The position numbers and the translations under genes were made by a program. Under the pieces are notes generated by a model. That model saw only the letters and a program-made list of their open reading frames with translations, had not been told where the DNA came from and ran no database searches. DNA of 64,000 nt from Pedobacter soli (GTDB lineage Bacteria; Bacteroidota; Bacteroidia; Sphingobacteriales; Sphingobacteriaceae), in the NCBI RefSeq assembly GCF_900101435.1, contig NZ_FMZH01000008.1, positions 62,001 through 126,000 on the forward strand. The letters run 5' to 3'. Of this stretch, positions 53,803 to 61,703 are shown piece after piece. The number at the start of each line of letters is the position of its first letter. Within the stretch, counting starts at the first letter, position 1.

Positions 53803-55050
53803 ATGAATAATAAACTAAAATACCTGATTTTATGTATCGTTACTTTTTCTGCTGTGCAAACAAAAGCACAGGTAACTGCTAAAAATCTGGATTATTATTT
53901 AAAACAAGCCGAATTAACCAGTCCGGTGCTTAAAGATTTGAATAACCAGCACCGTGCTGCAGGGATTGATAGTTTAATTGTTCGTGCCACAGGAGGTGTG
54001 CAGGTTACGGCCAGTTCGGCAGGAATGTACGCACCTGTTATTCGTGGATATGGTTATGATGAAGTGCTCACCAACGGGCAGGCGCTTGAGGCTTTACTCA
54101 ATGTAAATTACGATTTGCTGAACAGGAAGCGCATCAGCAATCAGCTGGAAGGCATTAAGATTCAAAGCGATTCTATTCAATATGCAGGTCAGCTATCTTT
54201 ATTTGACTTACAAAGATCTGTTGCCAATCAGTATATTTTAGCGTATTCCAGTCAGGAGCAGGTTAGTTTTAACCGCGATGTGGTTGCTTTACTCTCACAG
54301 GAAGAAGTTTTGCTCAAAAAACTCACGCGAAGTAATATTTACAAACAGGCAGAGTATTTAACTTTTCTGGTTACGTTGCAACAGCAGCAACTGGCGCTGC
54401 AACAGGCAGAACTGCAGTTTAAAAACGATTATGCCACATTAAATTACCTCGCAGGTATTGCCGATACCGGCAGGGTTAAACTGGCCGACCCAAAAATGCA
54501 GGCGAATAACCTGGCCATTACGCAGCATTTTTTTAATAAGCGTTTTGATATAGATAGTTTGAAGAACAACAACCAGAAGAATACCATAGCGCTTAATTAT
54601 AAACCCAAACTTGGTGTGTATGCCAATGGCGGCTATAATTCTTCTTTTATACTGCAACCCTATAAAAATTTAGGTACCAGTGTGGGTTTTACTTTTTCAG
54701 TGCCTATTTATGATGGCCACCAGAAGAAGATGCAATACCATAAACTGAGTCTTGAAGCTCAAACCATTGCCGGTTACCGCGATTTTTTTACCCGGCAGCA
54801 GCAACAGCAGTTAAGCCTCATCAGGCAACAGCTTGAACAAACCGATGCACTCTTTCCGAAAATAAACGAGCAAATCCGTTTTAGCAAAGGTTTAATAGAA
54901 GTAGACCGGAAACTGATGCATACCGGCGATTTAAAAGTGGCCGATTTCGTAATTGCCATTAACAATTACCTGGCTGCGCAAAACCTCTTGCGGCAAACTC
55001 AAATTAACCGTTTAAAACTGATTAATCAATTTAACTACTGGAACCGATAA
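53803..55050 (+). CDS. TolC-family outer-membrane efflux protein
   Basis: 415 residues, signal peptide ending KAQ. The two long coiled-coil hairpins are clear, rich in Gln and Leu (QQQQLALQQAELQF and FFTRQQQQQLSLIRQQLEQ), with amphipathic strands between them (LGVYANGGYNSSF, VGFTFSVPIYDG). It forms the outer-membrane channel of a tripartite pump with the following adaptor and RND genes, which start 2 bp after one another. Confidence 0.92.
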   Translation: MNNKLKYLILCIVTFSAVQTKAQVTAKNLDYYLKQAELTSPVLKDLNNQHRAAGIDSLIVRATGGVQVTASSAGMYAPVIRGYGYDEVLTNGQALEALLNVNYDLLNRKRISNQLEGIKIQSDSIQYAGQLSLFDLQRSVANQYILAYSSQEQVSFNRDVVALLSQEEVLLKKLTRSNIYKQAEYLTFLVTLQQQQLALQQAELQFKNDYATLNYLAGIADTGRVKLADPKMQANNLAITQHFFNKRFDIDSLKNNNQKNTIALNYKPKLGVYANGGYNSSFILQPYKNLGTSVGFTFSVPIYDGHQKKMQYHKLSLEAQTIAGYRDFFTRQQQQQLSLIRQQLEQTDALFPKINEQIRFSKGLIEVDRKLMHTGDLKVADFVIAINNYLAAQNLLRQTQINRLKLINQFNYWNR

Positions 55051-55052
55051 CT

Positions 55053-55979
55053 ATGAAGCACGATTTAAAATTATGGTGTGGCATTATGGCCATGTTGCTT
55101 GTTTTTTCAGCATGCAAATCTGCGGCTCCAGAAGATGCTGTTGATGAACCATCGCCGGTAACACCTGTTAAAATAACTACCGTGCGCGATAGTGCATTAA
55201 GCGAATTTGTAGAACTTTCGGCGGTTTCGGCTTACCTGGAGAAAAGCTTCGTAAAAGCCAGCATTAATGGCTACATAGAAAATACCCAGGCGGTAATGGG
55301 TAAGCAGGTAGGCAGCGGTCAGCTATTGTTTAGCTTAATTACTAAAGAGGCCAGATCAATTGGTAACAGTGTAAATAAGCTCGATGCGGGTTTTAAGTTT
55401 TCAGGTATATCCAACATCAGGGCCGATCAGCCGGGTACCATTGTGCAGGTAAACCACCAGAAAGGAGATTACGTGCAGGATGGTGAGGCCCTTGCCACCA
55501 TCAGCAACCGCAATAGCCTGGTTTTTCTGCTCGATTTACCCTACGAATATAACCAGCTGATTAACCAGAACAAAAGTTTAAGCATTATGCTACCCGATGG
55601 TACTAAGCTGGCCGGAACAGTTTCGGGCACGATGCCCGCTGTTGATTCGGCAGCCCAGACCCAGCGTTATATCCTCAAAGTAGGGGCGGCTAAGCAAATT
55701 CCCGAAGGTTTAATTGCCAAAGTAAGGTTAACTAAAATCAGTCATGCGCAGGCACAGGTATTGCCCAAATCTGCCGTACTCGCCAACGAAACTGAAGATG
55801 AGTTTTGGGTAATGAAACTCATTAACGACTCGACAGCAGTTAAAGTGCATGTTAAAAAGGGCATAGAGCATCAAAACAGCATTGAAGTGCTGGAACCTAA
55901 CTTTTCAAAATCCGACCGGATCATCACCACCGGAAATTATGGACTGGCCGATACCGCCAAAGTTAAAATTGAGCATTAA
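55053..55979 (+). CDS. Lipoprotein periplasmic adaptor (HlyD/RND membrane-fusion protein)
   Basis: 308 residues, lipobox LLVFSAC near residue 23. The biotinyl-lipoyl-like halves are VKASINGYIENTQAVMGKQV and IRADQPGTIVQVNHQKGDYV, followed by the beta-barrel and the membrane-proximal domain (VLPKSAVLANE, ITTGNYGLADTAKVKI). The coiled-coil hairpin between the lipoyl halves is very short, as in CusB-like or minimal adaptors. It joins the RND transporter to the TolC channel in the periplasm. Confidence 0.92.
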   Translation: MKHDLKLWCGIMAMLLVFSACKSAAPEDAVDEPSPVTPVKITTVRDSALSEFVELSAVSAYLEKSFVKASINGYIENTQAVMGKQVGSGQLLFSLITKEARSIGNSVNKLDAGFKFSGISNIRADQPGTIVQVNHQKGDYVQDGEALATISNRNSLVFLLDLPYEYNQLINQNKSLSIMLPDGTKLAGTVSGTMPAVDSAAQTQRYILKVGAAKQIPEGLIAKVRLTKISHAQAQVLPKSAVLANETEDEFWVMKLINDSTAVKVHVKKGIEHQNSIEVLEPNFSKSDRIITTGNYGLADTAKVKIEH

Positions 55980-55981
55980 CC

Positions 55982-58900
55982 ATGAACAAGTTTTTCGTTT
56001 CGCATAAAAACCCGATTCTGGCTGTACTGCTGATTATTATTGTGGGCGGTGTGTATGCCTTTACGCAATTAAAAACCGGGTTGTTTCCTGAAATTACCTT
56101 TCCGAAAATTAAAATTATTGCTGATGCCGAGCTACAACCGGTTGATAAAATGGTGGTTACCGTAACCCGTCCTTTAGAAAACGCGGTGAAGCAGGTTCCC
56201 GATCTACAATTGGTGCGCAGTACAACCAGCAGGGGCAGTTGCGAACTTTCGGCCTTTATGAATCCCGGTGCGGATATCGATCTGAGCCAGCAGCGCATAG
56301 AAGCGCAGATTGCCAAAATAAGTGCATCGTTACCTGCCGGGGTAAACATTTCGGTAGAAAAGATGAATCCATCTATCCTTCCTGTAAGTGGTTACAGTTT
56401 AGAAAGTCACAACCTTTCGCCTGCCGAATTGAAAAAGATCGCCACTTATACCGTAAAACCTTTCCTCTCTCAGGTAGATGGTGTTTCGGAGATCAGGGTA
56501 ATTGGTGGTAAAAGTAAAGAATACTGGCTCGAGCTCGATGCACAGAAAATGCAGGCACTCGGTATTGCGCCTGATCAGGTTAGCAATGCCCTCAGTCAGA
56601 CTAATTTCATTAAATCAAACGGTTACCTGGCCGATCATAATTACCTGTATTTATCGGTAACCGATGCTACCGTAAAGAACAAAAGCGATCTGGAAAACCT
56701 GGTGCTAAGCCGCAAAGGGAACCGGATTATCCGGATAATGGATATTGCCAGGGTTAACATTCAGCAGAGTGTAGAGTATACCCGTATTAATGCCAACGGC
56801 AAAGATGGAATCCTGATTGCGGTAATCAAGCAGCCCAATGCCAACCTCATCGACCTTTCTAACGAGATGTACACCAAAGTACAGCAGTTAAAAAGAATCT
56901 TGCCTGCTGGTGTAAGCATTAAACCCTATTATGTACAGGCCGATTTTGTAAACGAATCGGTAAAAAGTGTGCGCGATAGTTTGTTAATTGGTTTGGTTTT
57001 GGCCATAGCGGTAGCCATTATTTTTCTACGTTCGTTAAAAGCCAGCGCCACCATATTAATTACCATTCCGGTTACGCTGTGTTTAACCATAATTGTACTA
57101 TATGGTATAGGTTATTCGCTCAATATCATGACATTGGGTGCCGTTGCGGCCGCCATTGGTTTAATTATCGACGATGCCATTGTGGTGGTAGAGCAAATTC
57201 ACCGTACACACGAAGAACATCCCGAAGAGTTAACCATGCGCTTGCTGAGCAAAGCCGTAAGCTATCTTTTTCCGGCCATGCTCGGTTCTTCTATCAGTAC
57301 CATCGTAATTTTTATCCCCTTTGTATTAATGACAGGGGTTGCAGGTTCTTATTTTCAGGTGATGACCAATACGATGATTATTACCTTGGTTTGCTCTTTT
57401 TTTGTCACCTGGATTGGTTTACCCGTTATTTATCTGCTGCTTACCCGCAAAGGGGGGAGCCATGCCGCCAGCGGGAAGAAACTGGTGGTGCATGAAGTGA
57501 AAACCCAAAACTGGGTGCGCTATTTTATTAGCCGGCCAGCCATTTCGATACTGTTTTTACTGGCGCTTGTTGCATCAATAGCACTTGTTTTTCCGCGTTT
57601 GGAAACCGGCTTTCTCCCCGAAATGGATGAAGGCAGTATTGTTTTGGATTATGCGTCGCCGCCGGGCACCTCGCTCGAAGAAACCGACCGGATGCTGCGG
57701 GAGGTAGAAAAGGAGCTGGTTAAAATCCCCGAGGTGCAGGCTTACTCCAGAAGAACCGGAACCCAGATGGGCTTTTTTATTACCGAACCCAATACCGGCG
57801 ATTACCTGATCCAGCTGAAACATAACCGCAGTAAAACCACCGAAGCGGTGATTTCGGAAATACGCACACATATCGAACACACACAACCCGCACTGGTGGT
57901 AGATTTTGGGCAGGTAATTGGCGATATGCTGGGCGATTTAATGAGCTCGACGCAGCCCATTGAAGTAAAGGTTTTTGGCAACGACCAGGAAAAATTACAG
58001 GTATTATCGAAAAAGGTTGCAGGTGTGGTGGCACATGTTGGGGGTACAGCCGATGTATTTGATGGAATTGTACTTTCGGGGCCAACGGTAAATGTGCAGC
58101 CCAACTTTGCCATGCTGGCGCAATATGGGGTGAGTCCGGCATCGTTTCAAAACCAGCTGCAAACAGCCATGCAAGGTACTTTAATTGGCGATTTATACGA
58201 TAAACAACAACTTTCGCCCATCCGTATGATTTATCCCGGAAGCCGTACTTTCAGTGTAGCCGATATCAATAAACTCAAAATTTTTCTACCTAACGGCACG
58301 GCAGTGCCCATACAGCAAATGGCTGTAGTTACGCTAAAATCGGGAATGGCAGAGGTAGCGCGCGAAAACCTGCAAACCATTGGTGTAGTTACGGCCAGGC
58401 TGGATAACCGCGATTTGGGAAGTGTAATGAAAGATGTACAGCAAGCCGTAAACACGAAGGTAAACCTGCCTTCGGGCTACCATATCGAATATGGTGGCGC
58501 TTACAAAGAACAGCAACAGTCGTTTTCCGAATTGCTAACCATACTCATTGCCTCGAGTTTGCTGGTGTTTAGTGTAATCTTATTCCTGTTTAAAGATTTT
58601 AAAATTGCCTTTCTCATTCTGCTCATTTCGGTACTGGGTATTTCGGGCAGTTACCTGGCTTTGTTTTTAACCCATACGCCTTTAAATGTGGGCAGCTATA
58701 CTGGTTTGATTATGATTGTGGGCATTATTGGCGAAAACGCCATATTTACCTTCCTGCAGTTTAAAGCATCGCGGCAAAAGCAAGGTGTTGATGATGCCAT
58801 TACTTTTGCCATTTCTACCCGGTTAAGGCCAAAATTAATGACTGCCCTGGGTGCAATCATTGCGCTTATGCCTTTAGCGCTGGGGATAGGAGCAGGGGCA

Positions 58901-59041
58901 CAGCTGCACCAGCCCCTGGCCATTGCCGTAATTGGTGGCTTTATTGTAGCCTTGCCTTTATTGCTGGTGGCTTTGCCAAGCCTGATCAGGAAGATTTACC
59001 GGTCGGAAGAAGCACAAGAGGATTTGGTGAAACAGGTTTAG
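55982..59041 (+). CDS. RND-family efflux transporter (inner membrane)
   Basis: 1019 residues. It has the standard RND layout: TM1 near residues 12-30, a large periplasmic loop, TM2-6, a second loop and TM7-12. The proton-relay Asp pair sits in LIIDDAIVVVEQIHRTHEE of TM4. FLPEMDEGSIVLDYASPPG marks the second pore domain, as in CusA/HAE members. Whether it moves metals or organic compounds is not shown; the Met triad of CusA was not identified. It is the last gene of the operon. The 21-bp array begins 21 bp after its stop, in the same reading frame. Confidence 0.95.
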   Translation: MNKFFVSHKNPILAVLLIIIVGGVYAFTQLKTGLFPEITFPKIKIIADAELQPVDKMVVTVTRPLENAVKQVPDLQLVRSTTSRGSCELSAFMNPGADIDLSQQRIEAQIAKISASLPAGVNISVEKMNPSILPVSGYSLESHNLSPAELKKIATYTVKPFLSQVDGVSEIRVIGGKSKEYWLELDAQKMQALGIAPDQVSNALSQTNFIKSNGYLADHNYLYLSVTDATVKNKSDLENLVLSRKGNRIIRIMDIARVNIQQSVEYTRINANGKDGILIAVIKQPNANLIDLSNEMYTKVQQLKRILPAGVSIKPYYVQADFVNESVKSVRDSLLIGLVLAIAVAIIFLRSLKASATILITIPVTLCLTIIVLYGIGYSLNIMTLGAVAAAIGLIIDDAIVVVEQIHRTHEEHPEELTMRLLSKAVSYLFPAMLGSSISTIVIFIPFVLMTGVAGSYFQVMTNTMIITLVCSFFVTWIGLPVIYLLLTRKGGSHAASGKKLVVHEVKTQNWVRYFISRPAISILFLLALVASIALVFPRLETGFLPEMDEGSIVLDYASPPGTSLEETDRMLREVEKELVKIPEVQAYSRRTGTQMGFFITEPNTGDYLIQLKHNRSKTTEAVISEIRTHIEHTQPALVVDFGQVIGDMLGDLMSSTQPIEVKVFGNDQEKLQVLSKKVAGVVAHVGGTADVFDGIVLSGPTVNVQPNFAMLAQYGVSPASFQNQLQTAMQGTLIGDLYDKQQLSPIRMIYPGSRTFSVADINKLKIFLPNGTAVPIQQMAVVTLKSGMAEVARENLQTIGVVTARLDNRDLGSVMKDVQQAVNTKVNLPSGYHIEYGGAYKEQQQSFSELLTILIASSLLVFSVILFLFKDFKIAFLILLISVLGISGSYLALFLTHTPLNVGSYTGLIMIVGIIGENAIFTFLQFKASRQKQGVDDAITFAISTRLRPKLMTALGAIIALMPLALGIGAGAQLHQPLAIAVIGGFIVALPLLLVALPSLIRKIYRSEEAQEDLVKQV

Positions 59042-59062
59042 GGAATAGTATTTTCCGGTCTA

Positions 59063-59293
59063 TTATTTATAAAAGCGTATACGTTAATTATAAAATCTAA
59101 TGCATTAATTATAAAATCTACTACATTAATTATAAAAGCGGGTACATTAATTATAAACGGTGGTACATTAATTATAAACGCTGGTACATTAATTATAAAA
59201 TCTACTACCTTAATTATAAATGCTAGGACGTTAATTATAAATGCTAGTACATCTATTATAAGCGCTAGTACATTAATTATAAAAGCGAATGCC
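59063..59293 (+). repeat. Tandem array, 11 units of exactly 21 bp, same family as array 1 (array 2)
   Basis: Eleven contiguous 21-bp units start at 59063, 59084, 59105 and so on to 59273. Units begin TTAATTATAA in all but the first and tenth. The unit at 59084 is identical to those at 4956, 5040 and 5103 in array 1. The plus frame is open and in frame with the RND stop (59039-59041), ending with TAA at 59297-59299. There is no ATG. It fills the gap to the next gene, and I see no gene in 59042-59370. Confidence 0.93.
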
Positions 59294-59334
59294 TGTATTT
59301 AAACTAAAGATTAGTGATTTGCTAAAAATATTAG

Positions 59335-59342
59335 TATTTTTG
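59335..59342 (+). promoter_or_regulatory. -7 element TATTTTTG before the 59371 gene
   Basis: An exact TAnnTTTG match, 28 bp before the ATG. It lies between the 21-bp array and the gene. The nearest upstream TTTG (59318) is too close. Confidence 0.45.
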
Positions 59343-59370
59343 TGTACTGAATTGATTTAGCATAAGCAAT

Positions 59371-59718
59371 ATGAAACCAAGGGATTTGATAGGTAAAAGT
59401 GAATTAGAACGCAAGTGGGAGAATTATAAATATGAAGCACCAGCCCAGCCCGCTATAACCTACTATACCATTTATGAAAAGGCAAAGGCTTTAAAACATT
59501 GGATATACGATCCCGAAATAAAACGCTGGCAAACACCCGAAGAGTTTTTAGAACTGGAGAAAAGAATTTCTGGTGGCGAACCCAAACGATTGGAGCGTTT
59601 GCAAATTAAAGACCCAATGGAGGGTGTTAATGCCGCTTACGAGCAATTACAAGCTTTAAAGGATAGGATGGAAATATTTGTGAAGAGGGTGATTGAATAT
59701 TATAGAACTACACGATAA
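59371..59718 (+). CDS. Small charged hypothetical protein
   Basis: 115 residues, no signal peptide or membrane segment. I do not recognise the family. It is very rich in Lys, Glu and aromatic residues (ERKWENYKYEAP, KHWIYDPEIKRWQTPEEFLE) and predicted mainly helical, with an amphipathic C-terminal helix (YEQLQALKDRMEIFVKRVIE). Composition and promoter suggest a genuine gene. It converges with the toxin-remnant tail, with a terminator between them. Confidence 0.7.
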   Translation: MKPRDLIGKSELERKWENYKYEAPAQPAITYYTIYEKAKALKHWIYDPEIKRWQTPEEFLELEKRISGGEPKRLERLQIKDPMEGVNAAYEQLQALKDRMEIFVKRVIEYYRTTR

Positions 59719-59768
59719 AATTTTGAGTAGATTTTACAAAAAACATAAAAAGAACTACAATTACATAG

Positions 59769-59802
59769 AACAGGTTGCCTGAAGATAGGCAACCTGTTTT
59801 GC
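59769..59802. terminator. Terminator, copy 1 of a related pair
   Basis: ACAGGTTGCCT pairs with AGGCAACCTGT around GAAGAT, followed by TTT. It serves the 59371 gene or, on the other strand, the remnant at 59824. Its right arm, AGGCAACCTGTTTT, recurs at 60970-60983. Confidence 0.85.
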
Positions 59803-59823
59803 GAAAATTAATAACCCAGACGT

Positions 59824-59991
59824 TTAATTATTTGAAAAAAATCCTTCGTTTTCTTTATACATAGCTGCTTGTGTTAACCAATAATCCACACCTGTTTTTC
59901 CTGCCCCCTCGGGGTCGATAGTAAAATAATCGGCGTGTTGTGTAATTGAACACGATTTTAGCTTCTGTTCAAGATATTGTTGAAAAAAGTT
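59824..59991 (-). pseudogene. Orphan coding remnant, 55 codons, possible toxin C-terminus
   Basis: A frame open from 59991 to the stop at 59824-59826, without an ATG near its start. The translation looks like real protein (FFQQYLEQKLKSCSITQHA, DYFTIDPEGAGKTGVDYWL) and ends in FFSNN. It lies in frame behind the stop of the 60001-60765 gene, separated by two codons and a TGA. It resembles the last part of a domain cut away from its N-terminus, as in displaced polymorphic-toxin tips. No family is recognised. Confidence 0.5.
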
Positions 59992-60000
59992 TCAATTATT

Positions 60001-60765
60001 TTATTGGGACTTTGTCTTTTTATCTCTCGGAATATAATTTTTTGTGTCTTTTGAAAGTTGGTGATAAAAGTAAAGTCCGGCTAATGAAGTTTCTTTATTC
60101 TCGACAAAAGCTGCGATAGATTTTTGTATAAACTCTTTGTTTTCGATAGATTGTTCACAGGTATCTAAAAATTTTTTTATATCCATGACGTAGCTTACAT
60201 TTAATTTATTTTTAAGAAACTTTTTTTCTTTCGAGTTTAAAGAAAACTTCTTCATAATATATTTAAGAGCAGCCTTACGATTGGGTTCGGGTTCGTAATA
60301 GCCATAGTAGTTTTTTTGATCAATAACACTTAGATTACGAAAGTCTTCAGGTAAAAAATCATCATTTCTTTCAAAAAGACTCAATTTTATTATTCTATAT
60401 AAATCAATGATTTTTATAGAATAAGGATCATAATTATAAAGAATTGTTGGGGTCGGATTTTTATAGAACACAGACTGCTTACGCAAGGAGTCTGTGTTTT
60501 GCTTTAATGCTTGATTAATATAATGCAAATAAACCTTGGGTGATTTCTTTACTTTTTTAATAAGCGAGCTATATTCGTAATAAAGAGAATCACCTTTTGT
60601 GCTTCCATTGTTACTTTCAATTTTTTTTCGATTTGGAAATATACCATAAAGCTCACACCAAAGTTTAAGTTTTACTAAATTTATAAGATCACGATCTATA
60701 GTATCTTGGGCAATCACAAAGGTCGAGCTAAATAATAAAACAATAATTAAAATGATCTTTCTCAT
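60001..60765 (-). CDS. Secreted hypothetical protein, candidate orphan immunity protein
   Basis: 254 residues, signal peptide MRKIILIIVLLFSSTFVIAQ. The mature protein is all-helical by look and highly charged (LYYEYSSLIKKVKKSPKVYL, KKFSLNSKEKKFLKNKLNVS); no family is recognised. It starts 11 bp after the stop of the small remnant at 60777. In a polymorphic-toxin tail, the gene right after a toxin tip is usually the immunity gene. A periplasmic location would fit defence against a toxin acting in the periplasm. This is inference from position. The DNA is AT-rich. Confidence 0.65.
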   Translation of the reverse strand: MRKIILIIVLLFSSTFVIAQDTIDRDLINLVKLKLWCELYGIFPNRKKIESNNGSTKGDSLYYEYSSLIKKVKKSPKVYLHYINQALKQNTDSLRKQSVFYKNPTPTILYNYDPYSIKIIDLYRIIKLSLFERNDDFLPEDFRNLSVIDQKNYYGYYEPEPNRKAALKYIMKKFSLNSKEKKFLKNKLNVSYVMDIKKFLDTCEQSIENKEFIQKSIAAFVENKETSLAGLYFYHQLSKDTKNYIPRDKKTKSQ

Positions 60766-60776
60766 ATTTTATTAAG

Positions 60777-60905
60777 TTATTTTTTTCTCCAATAAATTCT
60801 GGAAGGTTCAGTTTTACCATTAACAACAAAGGTAGCTTCATTACTACCATAAGACTTGGGGATGTCCCTCGGGTGGTGCTCAATAATTTCGTAATAAGGC
60901 CCCAT
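60777..60905 (-). pseudogene. Orphan coding remnant or tiny ORF, 42 codons
   Basis: ATG at 60905, stop at 60777-60779; the frame is open back to 60923. The translation is protein-like (MGPYYEIIEHHPRDIPKSYG, then SNEATFVVNGKTEPSRIYWR). It is too short for a domain and has no promoter, so a severed C-terminal tip is more likely than a gene. The presumed immunity gene follows after 11 bp. Confidence 0.5.
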
Positions 60906-60951
60906 TTTACTAGAAATTTTAGTTTACGCGAACGTTATGAAGATTAAAATA

Positions 60952-60985
60952 AAACAGGCTACCTTAATAAGGCAACCTGTTTTAT
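60952..60985. terminator. Terminator, copy 2 of a related pair
   Basis: AAACAGGCTACCTT pairs, with one mismatch, with AAGGCAACCTGTTT around AAT, followed by TATT. The right half repeats the 59769 terminator. Confidence 0.8.
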
Positions 60986-61006
60986 TCTGCATGATTTTTA
61001 TCAATA

Positions 61007-61111
61007 TTACTTGCACTTATACATGCCAAATTTCTGAAGCTCAATCTTAGCTATTGAATCTAAACCTTTGCTGGCATAAAAATGCAGCCCCTTTATTTTA
61101 TAACAACAAAT
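61007..61111 (-). pseudogene. Orphan coding remnant, 34 codons, directly behind the 61112 gene
   Basis: An open frame of 34 codons from 61111 to the stop at 61007-61009, in frame with the stop of the preceding gene. The part GLHFYASKGLDSIAKIELQK then FGMYKCK looks like a genuine C-terminus with a helix and a Cys-Lys ending. No start codon. It is either read-through sequence of the 61112 gene or another severed tip; the second fits the surroundings. Confidence 0.45.
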
Positions 61112-61699
61112 TTATTTTTGCATTTTATCAATGTTGGTTCTGTCAAGCCCATAATAATCGATTAACCATTTGTTATTAACCTTCGTTAAGGTAAAAATGT
61201 ATTGGCCGAACCTTGAAATATCAAATTTAACTATTGCCTTATCATAAATCCAGTAAATTTTGGTAAACTTACCTTCTTTGAAATGATCCAAAATCTCTTC
61301 TGGTTCAAAGCCAAAAATCGGATCAGCCTCAAGACCTACGATAGGCCCAAAATAATCTATTACTGGATGTTTTACTAAAGTGTCCGATACATTTTGATAT
61401 ATTTGTTTAAGATCATTAAGGAAGCTTTCTGATACATAACCGGCTCTATTGAAGTTTGTTAAGTGTTTTTCAACGGCCTCCATATTAATCTTAACTATCA
61501 TACCTTTTTTAACTGTATCGGTGTTAAATCCCGTTATGATTGTTGAATTTTCGAGTTTGTTCTCATTTACTTTGTACCAATTTAAAAAGCCAATAATTGT
61601 TTTTTTTATCTTCTGGTCTTCTATCGATACTTGTTTAGTTTGCCCTCTACAAATATTGATAGTTAACAAACAAATAATACTAAAAAATAAGTTTCTCAT
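61112..61699 (-). CDS. Secreted protein, probable immunity partner of the 61704 lipoprotein
   Basis: 195 residues, signal peptide ending ICRGQ. The mature part resembles DUF3828-like secreted proteins of toxin loci in style: KKTIIGFLNWYKVNENKLEN at the start, FGPIVGLEADPIFGFEP in the middle, and KVNNKWLIDYYGLDR at the end. The assignment is from memory and uncertain. The gene begins 4 bp after the stop of the papain-like lipoprotein gene, the usual arrangement of toxin and immunity genes, so a role as periplasmic inhibitor is inferred. Confidence 0.7.
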   Translation of the reverse strand: MRNLFFSIICLLTINICRGQTKQVSIEDQKIKKTIIGFLNWYKVNENKLENSTIITGFNTDTVKKGMIVKINMEAVEKHLTNFNRAGYVSESFLNDLKQIYQNVSDTLVKHPVIDYFGPIVGLEADPIFGFEPEEILDHFKEGKFTKIYWIYDKAIVKFDISRFGQYIFTLTKVNNKWLIDYYGLDRTNIDKMQK

Positions 61700-61703
61700 G
61701 GCA

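Noticed and set aside
57079..57495. 138-codon ORF inside the RND gene
   Set aside because: A Cys/Arg-rich shadow of the RND membrane region, in another frame.
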